Below are positions 20,336 to 29,192 of a stretch of DNA of 64,000 bases, piece by piece; positions within the stretch are counted from its first letter, which is position 1; every line of letters begins with the position of its first letter. The stretch lies in assembly GCF_001469895.1 (NCBI RefSeq), contig NZ_LOPY01000009.1, forward strand, positions 1-64,000, written 5' to 3'. The stretch is from Pseudoalteromonas sp. XI10 (GTDB taxonomy: Bacteria > Pseudomonadota > Gammaproteobacteria > Enterobacterales > Alteromonadaceae). Both the position numbers and the translations under genes were made by a program. The notes beneath the pieces were generated by a model that searched no databases, was not told the DNA's origin, and saw only the letters and a list, made by a program, of their open reading frames with translations.

Positions 20336-22051
20336 ATGGGATTTAAGCAGTCGCACTTTGTTGCTAGGTTAATAACACTATTACCAATCTGCATAGCAGC
20401 CAATGTTCATGCAGAGCAGTTATTCACTGACGATAGTAATTATTGTCAAAACCAACGTACGCTTAAATCACAAGATAATAACTTACGCCGCCAGCTTGAT
20501 GCTGATAATCCACTACCCGATGCCGCTAATAACCGTAAAATAGTCTCTATTGAACTTGAACAGCTGAACGTCTTTAACACTGAGCTTGAAGAAGAAAATA
20601 ACTTTTTATTCCGCTTTGCCAATCGCGCTCACATGACTACTGAGCCTAATGTAATACACAGTGTTTTATTGTTTGAAGAAGGTGATGTTTACAATCCACG
20701 TAAATTGCTAGAGTCAGAGCGATTACTGCGTAAACAAGGCTACTTGTATGATGCGCGTATCAACGCAAAGCTCGATTGTGACGGCAACGTACATGTAAAA
20801 GTCATTACGCGCGATCTATGGACCTTATTACCTGAAATAAGCTTTAGCCGCAGTGGTGGTGAGAATGAATCAAGCATTGGCTTTCGCGAATCTAACTTTT
20901 TAGGCTGGGGTAAACGAGTGTCGTTTAGTCGTACCCGTGATGCTGACCGTACTGGCTACCTGTTTGTGTATGACGATCCGCATATATTCTCTAGCCGCTA
21001 TCAAGGCCGCTTAGAATACTCAGATAACGATGACGGTAAACGTCATTATCTCGATGTAAGTTACCCGTTTTTCTCGATTGATACGCCCTACAGCTACGGT
21101 GTTACAAGTTACTCTGATCAACGCCGAGAGTCACTTTACTATCGCGGCGATGTAGTTAGTGAGTTTGAACAAAAAACCTTATTAAACCGCGCTTACTTTG
21201 GTCATTCATCACAACTTGGTAATAGTTGGACCCAGCGTATTAAGCTTGGCATCGAGAACCGAGAAGAAACCTTTAGAGAAACGCCATTTACGCGCTTTCC
21301 TATCGCTGAAGATAGAACGCTGAGTTACCCTTATGTTAGTGGCCAATGGTTTGAAGATCACTACGTTAAGGTTAGAAACTTCGATAGCATCTACCGCACT
21401 GAAGATTTAAACCTTGGTTGGAATATCCATGCCTTACTCGGTTATTCGAGTGATGATTTTAGCGACGATGCCAGCCGTACTATTTATTCGTTATCTTTAT
21501 CAAAAGCACATTACTCTGGAGATAACCAGTTATGGCGCTTTAAAGCAGACCTTGATGGCTACTGGAATGAAGAAACCGATGATGTTGAAAACCTGTTTGC
21601 CAGCACGCAGCTACAGTATTATCTCAATACCACACTAAGACAAAGCTGGTACGCCAAAGTACGCTTACAATATGCTGAAAACCTCACTGCTGATAAACAA
21701 CTCACTATTGGTGGTGAAAATGGCCTACGTGGTTACCCGCTTGACTACCAAGTAGGCGACCGCAGCTTTTTAGTGACTCTAGAAAAACGCTACTACTGGG
21801 AATATGACTTACTGCAATTATTTAAAGTCGGTGGTGCCGCGTTTTATGATATTGGTAGAGCTTGGTATAACGACAAAGATAATGGTGCCAATGGTAACGT
21901 TCTACAAAATGTGGGTGTGGGCCTGCGTTTAGCGCCAAGCCGTGCCAATGCAGGTACGGTTATCCACCTAGATATTGCCGCACCAATTAACAAACAAGAT
22001 GACGATATTGACTCAGTGCAATGGCTAGTAACGGTTAAAAATACCTTTTAA
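20336..22051 (+). CDS. Omp85/BamA-TamA-like outer-membrane barrel protein
   Basis: The 571-residue protein begins with a signal peptide (about 1-27, cleaved near VHA). A POTRA-like segment spans about 65-165 with IHSVLLFEEGDVYNPRKLLESE. A surface-antigen (D15) type barrel follows, ending in a phenylalanine (WLVTVKNTF). GENGLRGYPLDYQVGDRSF near 465 is the conserved barrel motif of the BamA/TamA/TpsB superfamily. It is shorter than BamA (about 800) and closer to single-POTRA members. Its substrate is unknown, and the gene stands alone. Confidence 0.85.
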   Translation: MGFKQSHFVARLITLLPICIAANVHAEQLFTDDSNYCQNQRTLKSQDNNLRRQLDADNPLPDAANNRKIVSIELEQLNVFNTELEEENNFLFRFANRAHMTTEPNVIHSVLLFEEGDVYNPRKLLESERLLRKQGYLYDARINAKLDCDGNVHVKVITRDLWTLLPEISFSRSGGENESSIGFRESNFLGWGKRVSFSRTRDADRTGYLFVYDDPHIFSSRYQGRLEYSDNDDGKRHYLDVSYPFFSIDTPYSYGVTSYSDQRRESLYYRGDVVSEFEQKTLLNRAYFGHSSQLGNSWTQRIKLGIENREETFRETPFTRFPIAEDRTLSYPYVSGQWFEDHYVKVRNFDSIYRTEDLNLGWNIHALLGYSSDDFSDDASRTIYSLSLSKAHYSGDNQLWRFKADLDGYWNEETDDVENLFASTQLQYYLNTTLRQSWYAKVRLQYAENLTADKQLTIGGENGLRGYPLDYQVGDRSFLVTLEKRYYWEYDLLQLFKVGGAAFYDIGRAWYNDKDNGANGNVLQNVGVGLRLAPSRANAGTVIHLDIAAPINKQDDDIDSVQWLVTVKNTF

Positions 22052-22115
22052 AGTAGTGGTATTGTTAAGCTAAAAAGCTAAAATCAAAATGTAAAATATT
22101 AACTTAGGAACCCTT

Positions 22116-22676
22116 TTGGACTTCGTCGAATTCTTTAACGAGCAATATCATTTAATCGTGACTGTTATCGCGGTTTTGCTCTACCCGCTACTGCGTAAAA
22201 CCACCAAAAAGCTGCTATTAAAAGCAATTAAAGGCAAGGCAGATCCGCATCGCGAATACCGCGCTGAGCTGTTGCTCAATATCATTCTTGCCATTGTTAT
22301 GCTGTGCTTAGTGTTAGTCTTTTGGGGGATAGAGCTACGCGGCTTATTAGTACTTGGCTCATCTATTTTTGCCATGTTAGGTGTCGCGCTTTTTGCCGCC
22401 TGGTCGTTACTAAGTAACCTAACAGCTTTCTTGTTGATGTTTATTCAAAACGACTGCCGTGTTGGCTTTTGGGTGAGAGTGATTGACGGTGCAAACTTCT
22501 TAGAAGGCCGCATTATCGAAATGGGCTTAATGAATGTCGTACTTGAGCATGTTGATGGTCACAAAGTGATTTACCCAAACAACATCTTTGTTACCCGCCC
22601 AGTGATGGTATTAAAGAATCCACCTACGGCAACTAAAGCGCCAACCATAAAACGTATTTTAGGCCCAAAAAAGTAA
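22116..22676 (+). CDS. Small MscS-family mechanosensitive channel
   Basis: The 186-residue protein has three N-terminal hydrophobic segments, then an MscS-type pore helix and beta domain. The segment near 105-160 (ALFAAWSLLSNLTAFLLMF, then the beta domain ending VIYPNNIF) resembles the MscS core. It starts at TTG (22116) with AGGA seven bases upstream. It is shorter than MscS (286) and lacks most of the C-terminal vestibule. Channel activity is inferred from family only. Confidence 0.85.
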   Translation: MDFVEFFNEQYHLIVTVIAVLLYPLLRKTTKKLLLKAIKGKADPHREYRAELLLNIILAIVMLCLVLVFWGIELRGLLVLGSSIFAMLGVALFAAWSLLSNLTAFLLMFIQNDCRVGFWVRVIDGANFLEGRIIEMGLMNVVLEHVDGHKVIYPNNIFVTRPVMVLKNPPTATKAPTIKRILGPKK

Positions 22677-22701
22677 CTGCTTAAAGTTAACGAGACGCTT
22701 G

Positions 22702-22869
22702 CTAAATAGGTGTTCTTTTTCTGCTTCCATAGGCGATTAATATAAAACTAAATAAAATGACTAAAGGGTGAAATAACACGATATGAGCAACACTTAGCTC
22801 TGTAAAAAAGCCGTGCGTAAGTGAAATAGCAAGCGTGAATAAGCCTGTGTAAAATAGAAACTTTTTCAT
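22702..22869 (-). CDS. Small two-helix membrane protein, unknown function
   Basis: A 55-residue product starts at the ATG at 22869, preceded by AAGGATC at good spacing. Two hydrophobic segments (about 3-20 and 28-46) are followed by a basic tail (GSRKRTP). I recognise no family. It converges on the MscS gene with 25 bases between stops. The good ribosome site and the membrane pattern support a real gene, but without homologues this is uncertain. Confidence 0.5.
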   Translation of the reverse strand: MKKFLFYTGLFTLAISLTHGFFTELSVAHIVLFHPLVILFSFILIAYGSRKRTPI

Positions 22870-22970
22870 CTTTGATCCTTTAGTCATTCTTACGACAATT
22901 AAGTAAGTAAAAAAACTATAAACCTTGTACTTGCTCTAAGGTCAAGTAATAGATCAGGGCAGCCGGATAC

Positions 22971-23000
22971 AAAAAGCCAAACAAATAGTTTGGCTTTTTG
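22971..23000. terminator. Terminator after the rimB-rimK-hydrolase operon
   Basis: AAAAAGCCAAAC / GTTTGGCTTTTTG forms a stem with A and T runs on both sides. It lies 18 bases past the stop of the M14-like gene on the minus strand. Confidence 0.85.
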
Positions 23001-23017
23001 AATTACAGAATAGGGTA

Positions 23018-24076
23018 TTAGTTATTTAAATCTGCGGTTTTTAACTCGTCTTCAATATCACTTATTTCATCAATAAAGTTTTCGAGTTGTTGTTCAACTA
23101 GGCTGTTTGCGTGAGCAAAGTAAGCAAGATGGAATACAGCATCCCCCTCGTTAACCAGCGGCATAGTCTGCTGACCAATTACAATACCACTGCGCGGCGC
23201 GAGTAGCTCAAGTTCAGCATCACCAAGTGGGCTACTTATATAAGCTAGAACCTGCCCTTTCATTACTCGCTCACCAAGTGATACTTGTGCACGAACAATA
23301 CCGTCTGCTTCGGCGCGTATCCAACTCGTCGAGCTTGCAATTATCGGCTCCGGTAGCTTTTTCGCGCGCTTACCACGCACCATTTTTAAATGGCGCATCA
23401 CATAGTCAACACCTTGTACACCTGCTGCAATGGCAATTGGATCAAAGCGAAGCGCTTCGCCGCCTTCATAGGTAATAACGGGTATTCCTAAATTTGCCGC
23501 TTCACTGCGTAATGAACCATTGCGAAGCGACGCATCAATCACTGCTGGGGTACCAAACGCTTTTGCCATGGCTGCTGTTGCAGGATCACTCAAATTAGCG
23601 CGAATTTGCGGCAAGTTAGTTCGGTGAATTGCCCCTGTGTGTAAATCAATAATATGCGTACAATGCATTGCCACTTGAGTAAAAAACGCATTCGCCATTC
23701 GCCCAGCTAACGAGCCACGAGTTGAGCCCGGAAAACTGCGGTTCATGTCACGGCGGTCTGGTAAGTAGCGTGACTTATGAATAAAACCAAACACATTCAC
23801 AATCGGTACCGCAATAATAGTACCGCGCAATTGCTCTGGATCGATTTTAGCAAGCAACTGCCTAACAACCTCAACACCATTGAGCTCATCACCGTGAATT
23901 GCAGCACATACCATTAATACAGGCCCTTGCTGCACACCATTGACGACTTCAATTGGAATATTTAACGGCGAGTGGGTGTAAAGCTTGGCAGCTTCAATCG
24001 CAAATGTTTTACGTTCGCCAACACCCACCGTATCGCCTAAAATTGAAAACGGTGTATTTTTCTTAACCTTAGCCAC
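23018..24076 (-). CDS. Succinylglutamate desuccinylase/aspartoacylase-type M14 hydrolase
   Basis: The 352-residue protein belongs to the AstE/AspA branch of M14 zinc hydrolases. Visible zinc ligands are His61 and Glu64 (HGDELNG) and His146 (IIDLHTG). A catalytic glutamate lies in YEGGEAL near 207. A C-terminal biotinyl-like beta domain (about 250-320) is usual in bacterial homologues. It begins at GTG with AAGGAAAA ahead, 34 bases after rimK, and is third in an operon with rimB and rimK. By context it may trim glutamate tails or a related amide, but that is inference. Confidence 0.85.
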   Translation of the reverse strand: MAKVKKNTPFSILGDTVGVGERKTFAIEAAKLYTHSPLNIPIEVVNGVQQGPVLMVCAAIHGDELNGVEVVRQLLAKIDPEQLRGTIIAVPIVNVFGFIHKSRYLPDRRDMNRSFPGSTRGSLAGRMANAFFTQVAMHCTHIIDLHTGAIHRTNLPQIRANLSDPATAAMAKAFGTPAVIDASLRNGSLRSEAANLGIPVITYEGGEALRFDPIAIAAGVQGVDYVMRHLKMVRGKRAKKLPEPIIASSTSWIRAEADGIVRAQVSLGERVMKGQVLAYISSPLGDAELELLAPRSGIVIGQQTMPLVNEGDAVFHLAYFAHANSLVEQQLENFIDEISDIEDELKTADLNN

Positions 24077-24109
24077 GCACTTTTCCTTTTAATAGAGCGC
24101 TTATATTAC

Positions 24110-25015
24110 TTAACCTTTACCACGAGTTGCTGTTTTCTTTGATGCCGCTGTTTTTTCAATAAACTCAATAATCATGCCTGCAATGTCTTTACCGGTTGCA
24201 ACTTCAATACCTTCAAGACCAGGTGATGAGTTTACTTCCATCACCAATGGACCACGTGCAGAGCGAAGTAAATCAACACCTGCTACGTTTAAACCCATCG
24301 CTTTAGCTGCTGCAACAGCTGTTTTTCTTTCTTCTGGAGTAATACGAACCAAAGTCGCACTACCACCACGGTGCAAGTTAGAACGGAATTCACCCTCTTG
24401 CGCTTGACGCTTCATCGCAGCAATTACTTTATCGCCTAATACAAAGCAGCGAATATCAGCACCACCCGCTTCTTTAATGTACTCTTGCACCATGATATTG
24501 GCTTTTAAGCCCATAAATGCTTCGATTACACTTTCTGCAGCTTTGCGTGTTTCAGCTAATACCACACCGATACCTTGGGTACCTTCAAGTAGCTTAATAA
24601 CGACTGGCGTGCCACCAACCATACTTAATAAATCTTTTACGTCATCTGGTTTACTTGCAAAGCCTGTCACTGGCATACCTACACCTTTACGCGAAAGTAG
24701 CTGTAGTGAACGTAACTTGTCGCGCGAGCGAGTGATTGCCACAGATTCATTGACAGGGTATACACCCATCATTTCAAACTGACGTAATACCGCACAGCCG
24801 TAGAAAGTTACTGACGAACCAATACGCGGCACGATAGCATCAAAATCTTTTAAATTTTCACCTCGGTAATGGATTTCTGGCTGCTCTGAATTGATGTTCA
24901 TATAACAACGAAGTGCATCAATTACTTTCACTTCATGACCACGCTGCTCTGCGGCTTCAATTAAGCGACGTGTTGAATACAAATTTTGGTTGCGAGATAA
25001 AATACCAAGTTTCAT
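24110..25015 (-). CDS. rimK: RimK ATP-grasp glutamate ligase
   Basis: RimK adds glutamates to the C-terminus of ribosomal protein S6 and can form poly-alpha-glutamate. The 301-residue protein has the family N-terminus ([18 protein letters not shown]). An ATP-grasp fold follows, with [11 protein letters not shown] near 141-151, [15 protein letters not shown] near 190-205 and the metal-binding [14 protein letters not shown] near 258-271. The target, S6, is encoded by rpsF at 39231-39572 in this window and ends in an alanine/glutamate-rich tail. It sits between the RimB-like protease and the M14-like hydrolase. Confidence 0.95.
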   Translation of the reverse strand: MKLGILSRNQNLYSTRRLIEAAEQRGHEVKVIDALRCYMNINSEQPEIHYRGENLKDFDAIVPRIGSSVTFYGCAVLRQFEMMGVYPVNESVAITRSRDKLRSLQLLSRKGVGMPVTGFASKPDDVKDLLSMVGGTPVVIKLLEGTQGIGVVLAETRKAAESVIEAFMGLKANIMVQEYIKEAGGADIRCFVLGDKVIAAMKRQAQEGEFRSNLHRGGSATLVRITPEERKTAVAAAKAMGLNVAGVDLLRSARGPLVMEVNSSPGLEGIEVATGKDIAGMIIEFIEKTAASKKTATRGKG

Positions 25016-25074
25016 AAGTTAAAAACCTTAACTGATAAACTCATACACGTAGCAACGTGTGATAAGTCCTTTTC

Positions 25075-25497
25075 CTATAATAAATGAGATAAAGCCGGAT
25101 CAACGACTATGCGATTTTCCATTGCTGTACGCCCTAACAACATTCTAAACTTCATTGTTGAACGGTTACTTAAAGTCACCCTTACAGGCCAGCTTTGGGT
25201 TCCTGCGACTAATTTTGTTTCAATAAAGTAGCGTAGCTCACGCTGACCGCTTGAACTGGTCACATACTTACGCTCAACTACTTTGGCGCGACACTCTACC
25301 GTTGTTTCTACATCGTCTTGTAGAGGATGGGTAGTAAATTTCACCCATGCTTCGCCATTTTCTGAAAATTCCTCAATGTCAAAAGCATGAATACATGAAG
25401 TTCTTGCTCCGGTATCAACTTTTGCTTTGATTTTATCGATTCCCAGTTCAGGCAGGCCAAGCCATTCTCGCCAGCCAACAATAATTTTTGCGCTCAT
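25075..25497 (-). CDS. rimB: RimB-like retropepsin-type protease (RimK-associated)
   Basis: The 140-residue protein belongs to the family annotated as ATP-dependent zinc protease or retropepsin-like. A DTGA motif at residues 28-31 (KVDTGARTSCIHA) resembles the aspartic protease active-site loop, and LLGRTAMEN near 119-127 is the second conserved element. In Pseudomonas, rimA-rimB-rimK form an operon in which RimB acts with RimK on S6. Here rimB is the first gene and lies 59 bases upstream of rimK. The symbol is by analogy. Confidence 0.8.
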   Translation of the reverse strand: MSAKIIVGWREWLGLPELGIDKIKAKVDTGARTSCIHAFDIEEFSENGEAWVKFTTHPLQDDVETTVECRAKVVERKYVTSSSGQRELRYFIETKLVAGTQSWPVRVTLSNRSTMKFRMLLGRTAMENRIVVDPALSHLL

Positions 25498-25645
25498 TAA
25501 TGTGCCCTCTTTAAAAAAGTGTCTTATACGCTACAGAGCTAGAAACACCAACGAAATATATTTATCCACTCGATAAGTCGATTTAATTGACGTAGCCTAA
25601 ACTATAATCAACTATACCCCTCTATTTGTAAAACGAGAGTTCAAT

Positions 25646-26617
25646 ATGATCAATGGGTTACTTCATGTCTTAATTTTAGACGAACAAGGCGGTGCACGTG
25701 CTATTGAAAATAGTACTGAGCTGCAAAATTGGCAACCCGAACACGGAAAACTTTGGGTGCACATGGACTACAGCCAAGCTGAAGCCGTTAAGTGGCTTGA
25801 GAAAAGTAATTTATTAACTGATTTCGAGCTTGAGTCCCTAATTGCCGATGAAACACGTCCGCGTTTAAGCAAAGTCACTAATGGTAATATGCTGTTTTTG
25901 CGTGGCGTTAATCTAAACCCTGCGCAAAGCCCAGAAGACATGGTCTCGTTACGCTTATTTATTAACGAAAACATTGTGATCACAACCCGTAAGCGCCGTT
26001 TATTATCGGTGCAAGATGTTGTTGAGTCGTTCGATGGCAGCAATGGTCCTTGCTCAATCTCTGAGTTAGTTTGCCAATTGGCGCAAAACTTAACGTCGCG
26101 TATGCAAGCTGTTATCGACAGTTTAGATGACACTCTCGATGGTTTTGAAGATGAAATTGATGAACCAAGCAAGGGCTTTGATCATCAATCATTAGCGCAA
26201 ATTCGCCGCCAAACAATCGCGTTAAAACGTTATTTAAGGCCACAAAAAGAAGCGCTTATTACTTTGTTAAACAACAAATATAAGTGGTTAGATGAAGACG
26301 ATAAGGCACGCTTAAACGAAACAACCAATATGTTGATCCGTTATTTAGAAGAGCTAGATAGCTCAATTGAGCGCGCGCAAATTATTCAACAAGCAATAAC
26401 AAGCCAAGTATCTGAGCAACTAAACCAACGCATGTATGTGATGTCGGTGGTTGCAGCACTGTTTTTACCACTTGGCTTTTTAACTGGCTTACTAGGTGTA
26501 AACGTAGGCGGTATTCCGGGCACTGAAAGCCCTTACGCATTTAGCTTGTTTATTATCTTCTTGGTGGTACTAACCGTTGGGATTGGCATTTACTTTAAAA
26601 ATAAAAAGTGGCTATAA
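25646..26617 (+). CDS. zntB: Zinc transporter ZntB (CorA family)
   Basis: The 323-residue protein has a large N-terminal cytoplasmic domain with a long coiled helix (about 150-260). Two C-terminal membrane segments (about 266-286 and 298-317) follow. Instead of the CorA GMN motif it has GVNVGGIPG near 286-294, the ZntB signature. E. coli ZntB mediates zinc transport. The stop codon overlaps the end of the convergent rof-like gene by 6 bases. Confidence 0.94.
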   Translation: MINGLLHVLILDEQGGARAIENSTELQNWQPEHGKLWVHMDYSQAEAVKWLEKSNLLTDFELESLIADETRPRLSKVTNGNMLFLRGVNLNPAQSPEDMVSLRLFINENIVITTRKRRLLSVQDVVESFDGSNGPCSISELVCQLAQNLTSRMQAVIDSLDDTLDGFEDEIDEPSKGFDHQSLAQIRRQTIALKRYLRPQKEALITLLNNKYKWLDEDDKARLNETTNMLIRYLEELDSSIERAQIIQQAITSQVSEQLNQRMYVMSVVAALFLPLGFLTGLLGVNVGGIPGTESPYAFSLFIIFLVVLTVGIGIYFKNKKWL

Positions 26618-26833
26618 CGCAACAACCTTTTTAATTAAATCAAGGCGGACGGCATGTTCGCCTTTTTTTGTTGCCAAAATCAGGTGCTCACCATCGGAGT
26701 TGAGTATTTTGAGGGTCTCTGCTTTTCCTTCTAACTGCTCACCAGATACTAAGGTAATGCGTAATAGAGATTTATGCATGCACCATAATTCATATTTATC
26801 GTAGTCGCCACAAGCGATAGGTTGATAAGTCAT
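26612..26833 (-). CDS. rof: Rof/YaeO-like Rho-binding antiterminator
   Basis: The 73-residue protein begins MTYQPIACGDYDKYELWCMH, very close to the N-terminus of E. coli Rof (YaeO). Rof binds the primary RNA site of Rho and blocks termination. The rest fits the same Sm-like beta barrel (RITLVSGEQLEGKA, then HAVRLDLIKKV). Its 3' end overlaps zntB by 6 bases, and the zntB terminator lies within its coding sequence. The next feature upstream on this strand is tRNA-Arg. Confidence 0.85.
   Translation of the reverse strand: MTYQPIACGDYDKYELWCMHKSLLRITLVSGEQLEGKAETLKILNSDGEHLILATKKGEHAVRLDLIKKVVAL
26642..26669 (+). terminator. zntB terminator embedded in the rof-like gene
   Basis: AAGGCGGAC and GTTCGCCTT form a 9-bp stem with one G:U pair and a five-base loop, followed by TTTTTTT. 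It lies 25 bases after the zntB stop and entirely inside the opposite-strand rof coding region, where the T run encodes a lysine-rich stretch. Confidence 0.7.
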
Positions 26834-26895
26834 TAGCTTTTTGGAATTGTTTGAGGAGTTAATCGAGCTTAGAAGATATTAAAGTGAAGAGCAAA

Positions 26896-26970
26896 TGGCG
26901 CTCTCGGCAGGGATCGAACCTGCAACTTAGCCTCCGGAGGGCCACGTGATATCCATTTCACCACGAGAGC
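26896..26970 (-). tRNA. tRNA-Arg (anticodon CCG)
   Basis: A 75-base cloverleaf folds by eye. The acceptor stem is GCTCTCG with CGAGAGC, the D stem GTGA with TCAC, and the anticodon stem TGGCC with GGCTA around loop CTCCGGA. The T stem is GCAGG with CCTGC around TTCGATC. Discriminator G and an encoded CCA follow. Anticodon CCG reads CGG arginine codons. Confidence 0.95.
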
Positions 26971-27189
26971 ACATTTGTCGTCGTCAACACTGACTCGCGA
27001 TATCAGCATGACAACCCGGCAATGATAATGGCATCTTGTGCTAAATGCTAGCATCGAGGCCTTTATATGCACATAAATTCAGCAATTTGCATTAAAACAC
27101 TTCACTTTCGTGCAGAACCAAGGTATTAACGTATACTTAATAAAATTAATAACAAGGTGGCAGTCTTGCCATGTAAGGGGAATTTGATC

Positions 27190-27372
27190 ATGAGTTTAAT
27201 GTCTACAGAGCAAGTCGCGGAGTTTTTAGGTGTAAAAGTCGAACGCGTAAAACGTCTTGCTCGCGAGCATTTACTGATCTCGAAATCACAAGATGACAAA
27301 GGTGAACCTTTGTTTGATCCAGAAGACGTAAAAAAATATAAAGAACTTGCCGAGCGAATTGGCGGTCTTTAA
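27190..27372 (+). CDS. Small MerR/excisionase-type helix-turn-helix protein
   Basis: A 60-residue protein starts at the ATG at 27190 with AGGGG nine bases upstream. MSTEQVAEFLGVKVERVKRL is the N-terminal helix-turn-helix of the MerR/excisionase (HTH_17) type, and PLFDPEDVKKYKEL is the conserved wing. A DNA-binding role is likely. No phage or integrase gene is nearby, so it is probably a chromosomal regulator. Its stop overlaps the end of the convergent kinase-like gene by 4 bases. Confidence 0.75.
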   Translation: MSLMSTEQVAEFLGVKVERVKRLAREHLLISKSQDDKGEPLFDPEDVKKYKELAERIGGL

Positions 27373-28175
27373 TTTTTAGCTTTTTCTATGAAGTGGTTAA
27401 GCTGTATTAGCAGGGGCGCCACTTTATCCATCGCACCACGTTGTTCGTACCAACAAATACATAAAAGCAAAAACAGCGCATGAAATGCCGCGAGCTTTTC
27501 AACTGATAAGTAAAACTCGTGATGTTCGCACACTAGCGCTTGGTATCGTTTAAGTAACGCCAGTTGCTGCTCGTCATTTAACGCAAAGCTCACCACCAGC
27601 GCAGCTAAGTCAAAGTAAACATCGTTGCTTTTGGCATACTCAAAGTCGATTAAAAACATCCCCGTCTCATTCACAATGATATTTTCTTTCACTAAATCAT
27701 TATGACAAAAACCCATGTCTTTAGGCGCTGAAGCAATATAAGCCAGTGACTGTTTAATTAGCTCAGCATGTTGCTGGTAACGCTCTGTTTGCTGGTAGTA
27801 GTTAATTTCGTAAGCTATATCCATAGGCTCAGTAAGCACAGGGTAGCGGTGTAAATTCACTAAATCGGGTAATAAGCTACTACAAAATTCACCGCTGGCA
27901 ATGCTACCTGCCACGTACTCGAAAATAGCCGTGTCGGTTGCTTGTTCTAACCAAAGTGGGGCTGGGCAGCAGCTTTGCTTTGCAAAATGCGCTTGCGCTG
28001 CAAGACCAATCGCCGGCCAGTGGTCGCGATAGTGCTTAACCAAAAAATCTTGGCTTGCTGTTTTAACTAGGTAGTTATCATTGCTTAGCCCCTCAACCAG
28101 CGGGCTGATTGAGGTGATAACTAAACGTGAGTTGAAGCGCGTAAAAAGCGCGTGAATTTGTTGCTCAGTTTTCAT
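27369..28175 (-). CDS. Thiamine kinase-like / APH-fold phosphotransferase
   Basis: The 268-residue protein has the aminoglycoside/choline kinase fold. The catalytic loop is FCHNDLVKENIIV near 157-169, the metal motif LIDFEYA near 175-181, and LVEGLSNDNYLV near 26-37 forms the nucleotide loop. It starts immediately (0 bases gap) after the PnuC/PnuT-type transporter gene. With a YkoF-like thiamine-binding gene upstream, thiamine is the best guess for the substrate. A nicotinamide riboside or choline kinase cannot be excluded by sequence alone. Confidence 0.75.
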   Translation of the reverse strand: MKTEQQIHALFTRFNSRLVITSISPLVEGLSNDNYLVKTASQDFLVKHYRDHWPAIGLAAQAHFAKQSCCPAPLWLEQATDTAIFEYVAGSIASGEFCSSLLPDLVNLHRYPVLTEPMDIAYEINYYQQTERYQQHAELIKQSLAYIASAPKDMGFCHNDLVKENIIVNETGMFLIDFEYAKSNDVYFDLAALVVSFALNDEQQLALLKRYQALVCEHHEFYLSVEKLAAFHALFLLLCICWYEQRGAMDKVAPLLIQLNHFIEKAKN

Positions 28176-28799
28176 CTATAGCTGTGCAAGCGGCTTAGCC
28201 TGATGCTGCTCGTATTCTTCATACCAGGTTTTAAAGCCCCACGCGGCCATAATGGTGTAAAACACGAAAAGAACTAAGGTTGGGTAATACCCTTTTTCAA
28301 AGTATAGATACATAGATGCTGCATCAATCACAATCCAGTACAACCAGTTTTCCAGTACCTTCTTGGCAACAAGGTAGGTTGTCACCACTGCAAAACAGGT
28401 GGTAAAGCTGTCTAAATAAGCAAAATCAGCGTGCGTGTAATTGGTCATCACAAAACCAATGGCAACTGAAGCCAGTGAGGTGGCAAGCAAAATCACCGCA
28501 TGGCGCTTTAACGACCATGAAATAATGGGCAGATGATCTTTATTGTTCATGCCCCTGCGCCAAACCACCCAACCATATACCGCCATATACATGTAGTAAA
28601 AATTAAGTAGCGACTCCATCAACAGTGCGCCATTCCAGTACATTACGGTATAAATAAAGGTGCTCACAAACGCGGCTGGCCAACACCATAAGCTTTCTTT
28701 AATCGCTAACAGTAAATACGCCATCGATAAGGCAACGGCAATATATTCCCAATGCGACATGGCAGTAAAGCCAGAGAAGGTTTCGCTTAAAAATTCCAT
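28176..28799 (-). CDS. PnuC-family vitamin transporter, probably PnuT (thiamine)
   Basis: The 207-residue protein has about seven hydrophobic segments and the PnuC-family pattern of tryptophans and aromatics in the membrane core (ESLWCWPAAFVSTFIYTVMYW; later ENWLYWIVIDAASMYLY). PnuC imports nicotinamide riboside and PnuT imports thiamine. They trap substrate by kinase phosphorylation. The adjoining kinase-like gene and the upstream YkoF-like gene favour PnuT, but the residues that separate the two were not checked. Confidence 0.78.
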   Translation of the reverse strand: MEFLSETFSGFTAMSHWEYIAVALSMAYLLLAIKESLWCWPAAFVSTFIYTVMYWNGALLMESLLNFYYMYMAVYGWVVWRRGMNNKDHLPIISWSLKRHAVILLATSLASVAIGFVMTNYTHADFAYLDSFTTCFAVVTTYLVAKKVLENWLYWIVIDAASMYLYFEKGYYPTLVLFVFYTIMAAWGFKTWYEEYEQHQAKPLAQL

Positions 28800-28819
28800 A
28801 ACACGCGCTACTTTAGGTT

Positions 28820-29077
28820 TTAGTCTTCGCTAGGCGACAAGTCACCATGTAAGAATTTACAGACGAAAATAGCCTTACCAAACTCTTCATAAGAACGTTT
28901 GATTTCAGTATTAAGTACAGACATCACTAAATCATAGTCACCGAAAATCTGAGTAGATAAAGTGTTGGTGATCACTTTAAGACCTTCGTAACTGTTTACA
29001 CGGTCAATAAAACCTTTGATAAACGGAATGTAGTCTTGATGTAGTGGGTACTTACTGATCTCTACTGAAAGTTTCAT
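28820..29077 (-). CDS. YkoF/MTH1187-like thiamine-binding domain protein
   Basis: The 85-residue protein matches the Thiamine_BP (formerly DUF77) family: MKLSVEISKYPL, then IKGFIDRVNSYEGLKVITNTLSTQIFG and the closing strand. In Bacillus the YkoF protein binds hydroxymethylpyrimidine/thiamine. It is first in a run of three minus-strand genes with the PnuC-type transporter (20 bases downstream) and the kinase-like gene. This context underlies the thiamine-salvage reading. No TPP riboswitch is visible in its 115-base upstream region. Confidence 0.8.
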   Translation of the reverse strand: MKLSVEISKYPLHQDYIPFIKGFIDRVNSYEGLKVITNTLSTQIFGDYDLVMSVLNTEIKRSYEEFGKAIFVCKFLHGDLSPSED

Positions 29078-29192
29078 TATGATTTACCGAGTCTTTGAAA
29101 AGTATTGCATTGTAACCCGCTTATACTAACAAGTCATGGCTATGGTTATTTTTTAGTGTAAAATCAGCCCCGATAAACATTGAGGATTCATT

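Noticed and set aside
29078..29192. TPP riboswitch ahead of the thiamine-like trio
   Set aside because: Conserved CTGAGA and ACCTGATCTGG-type blocks are absent on the relevant strand.
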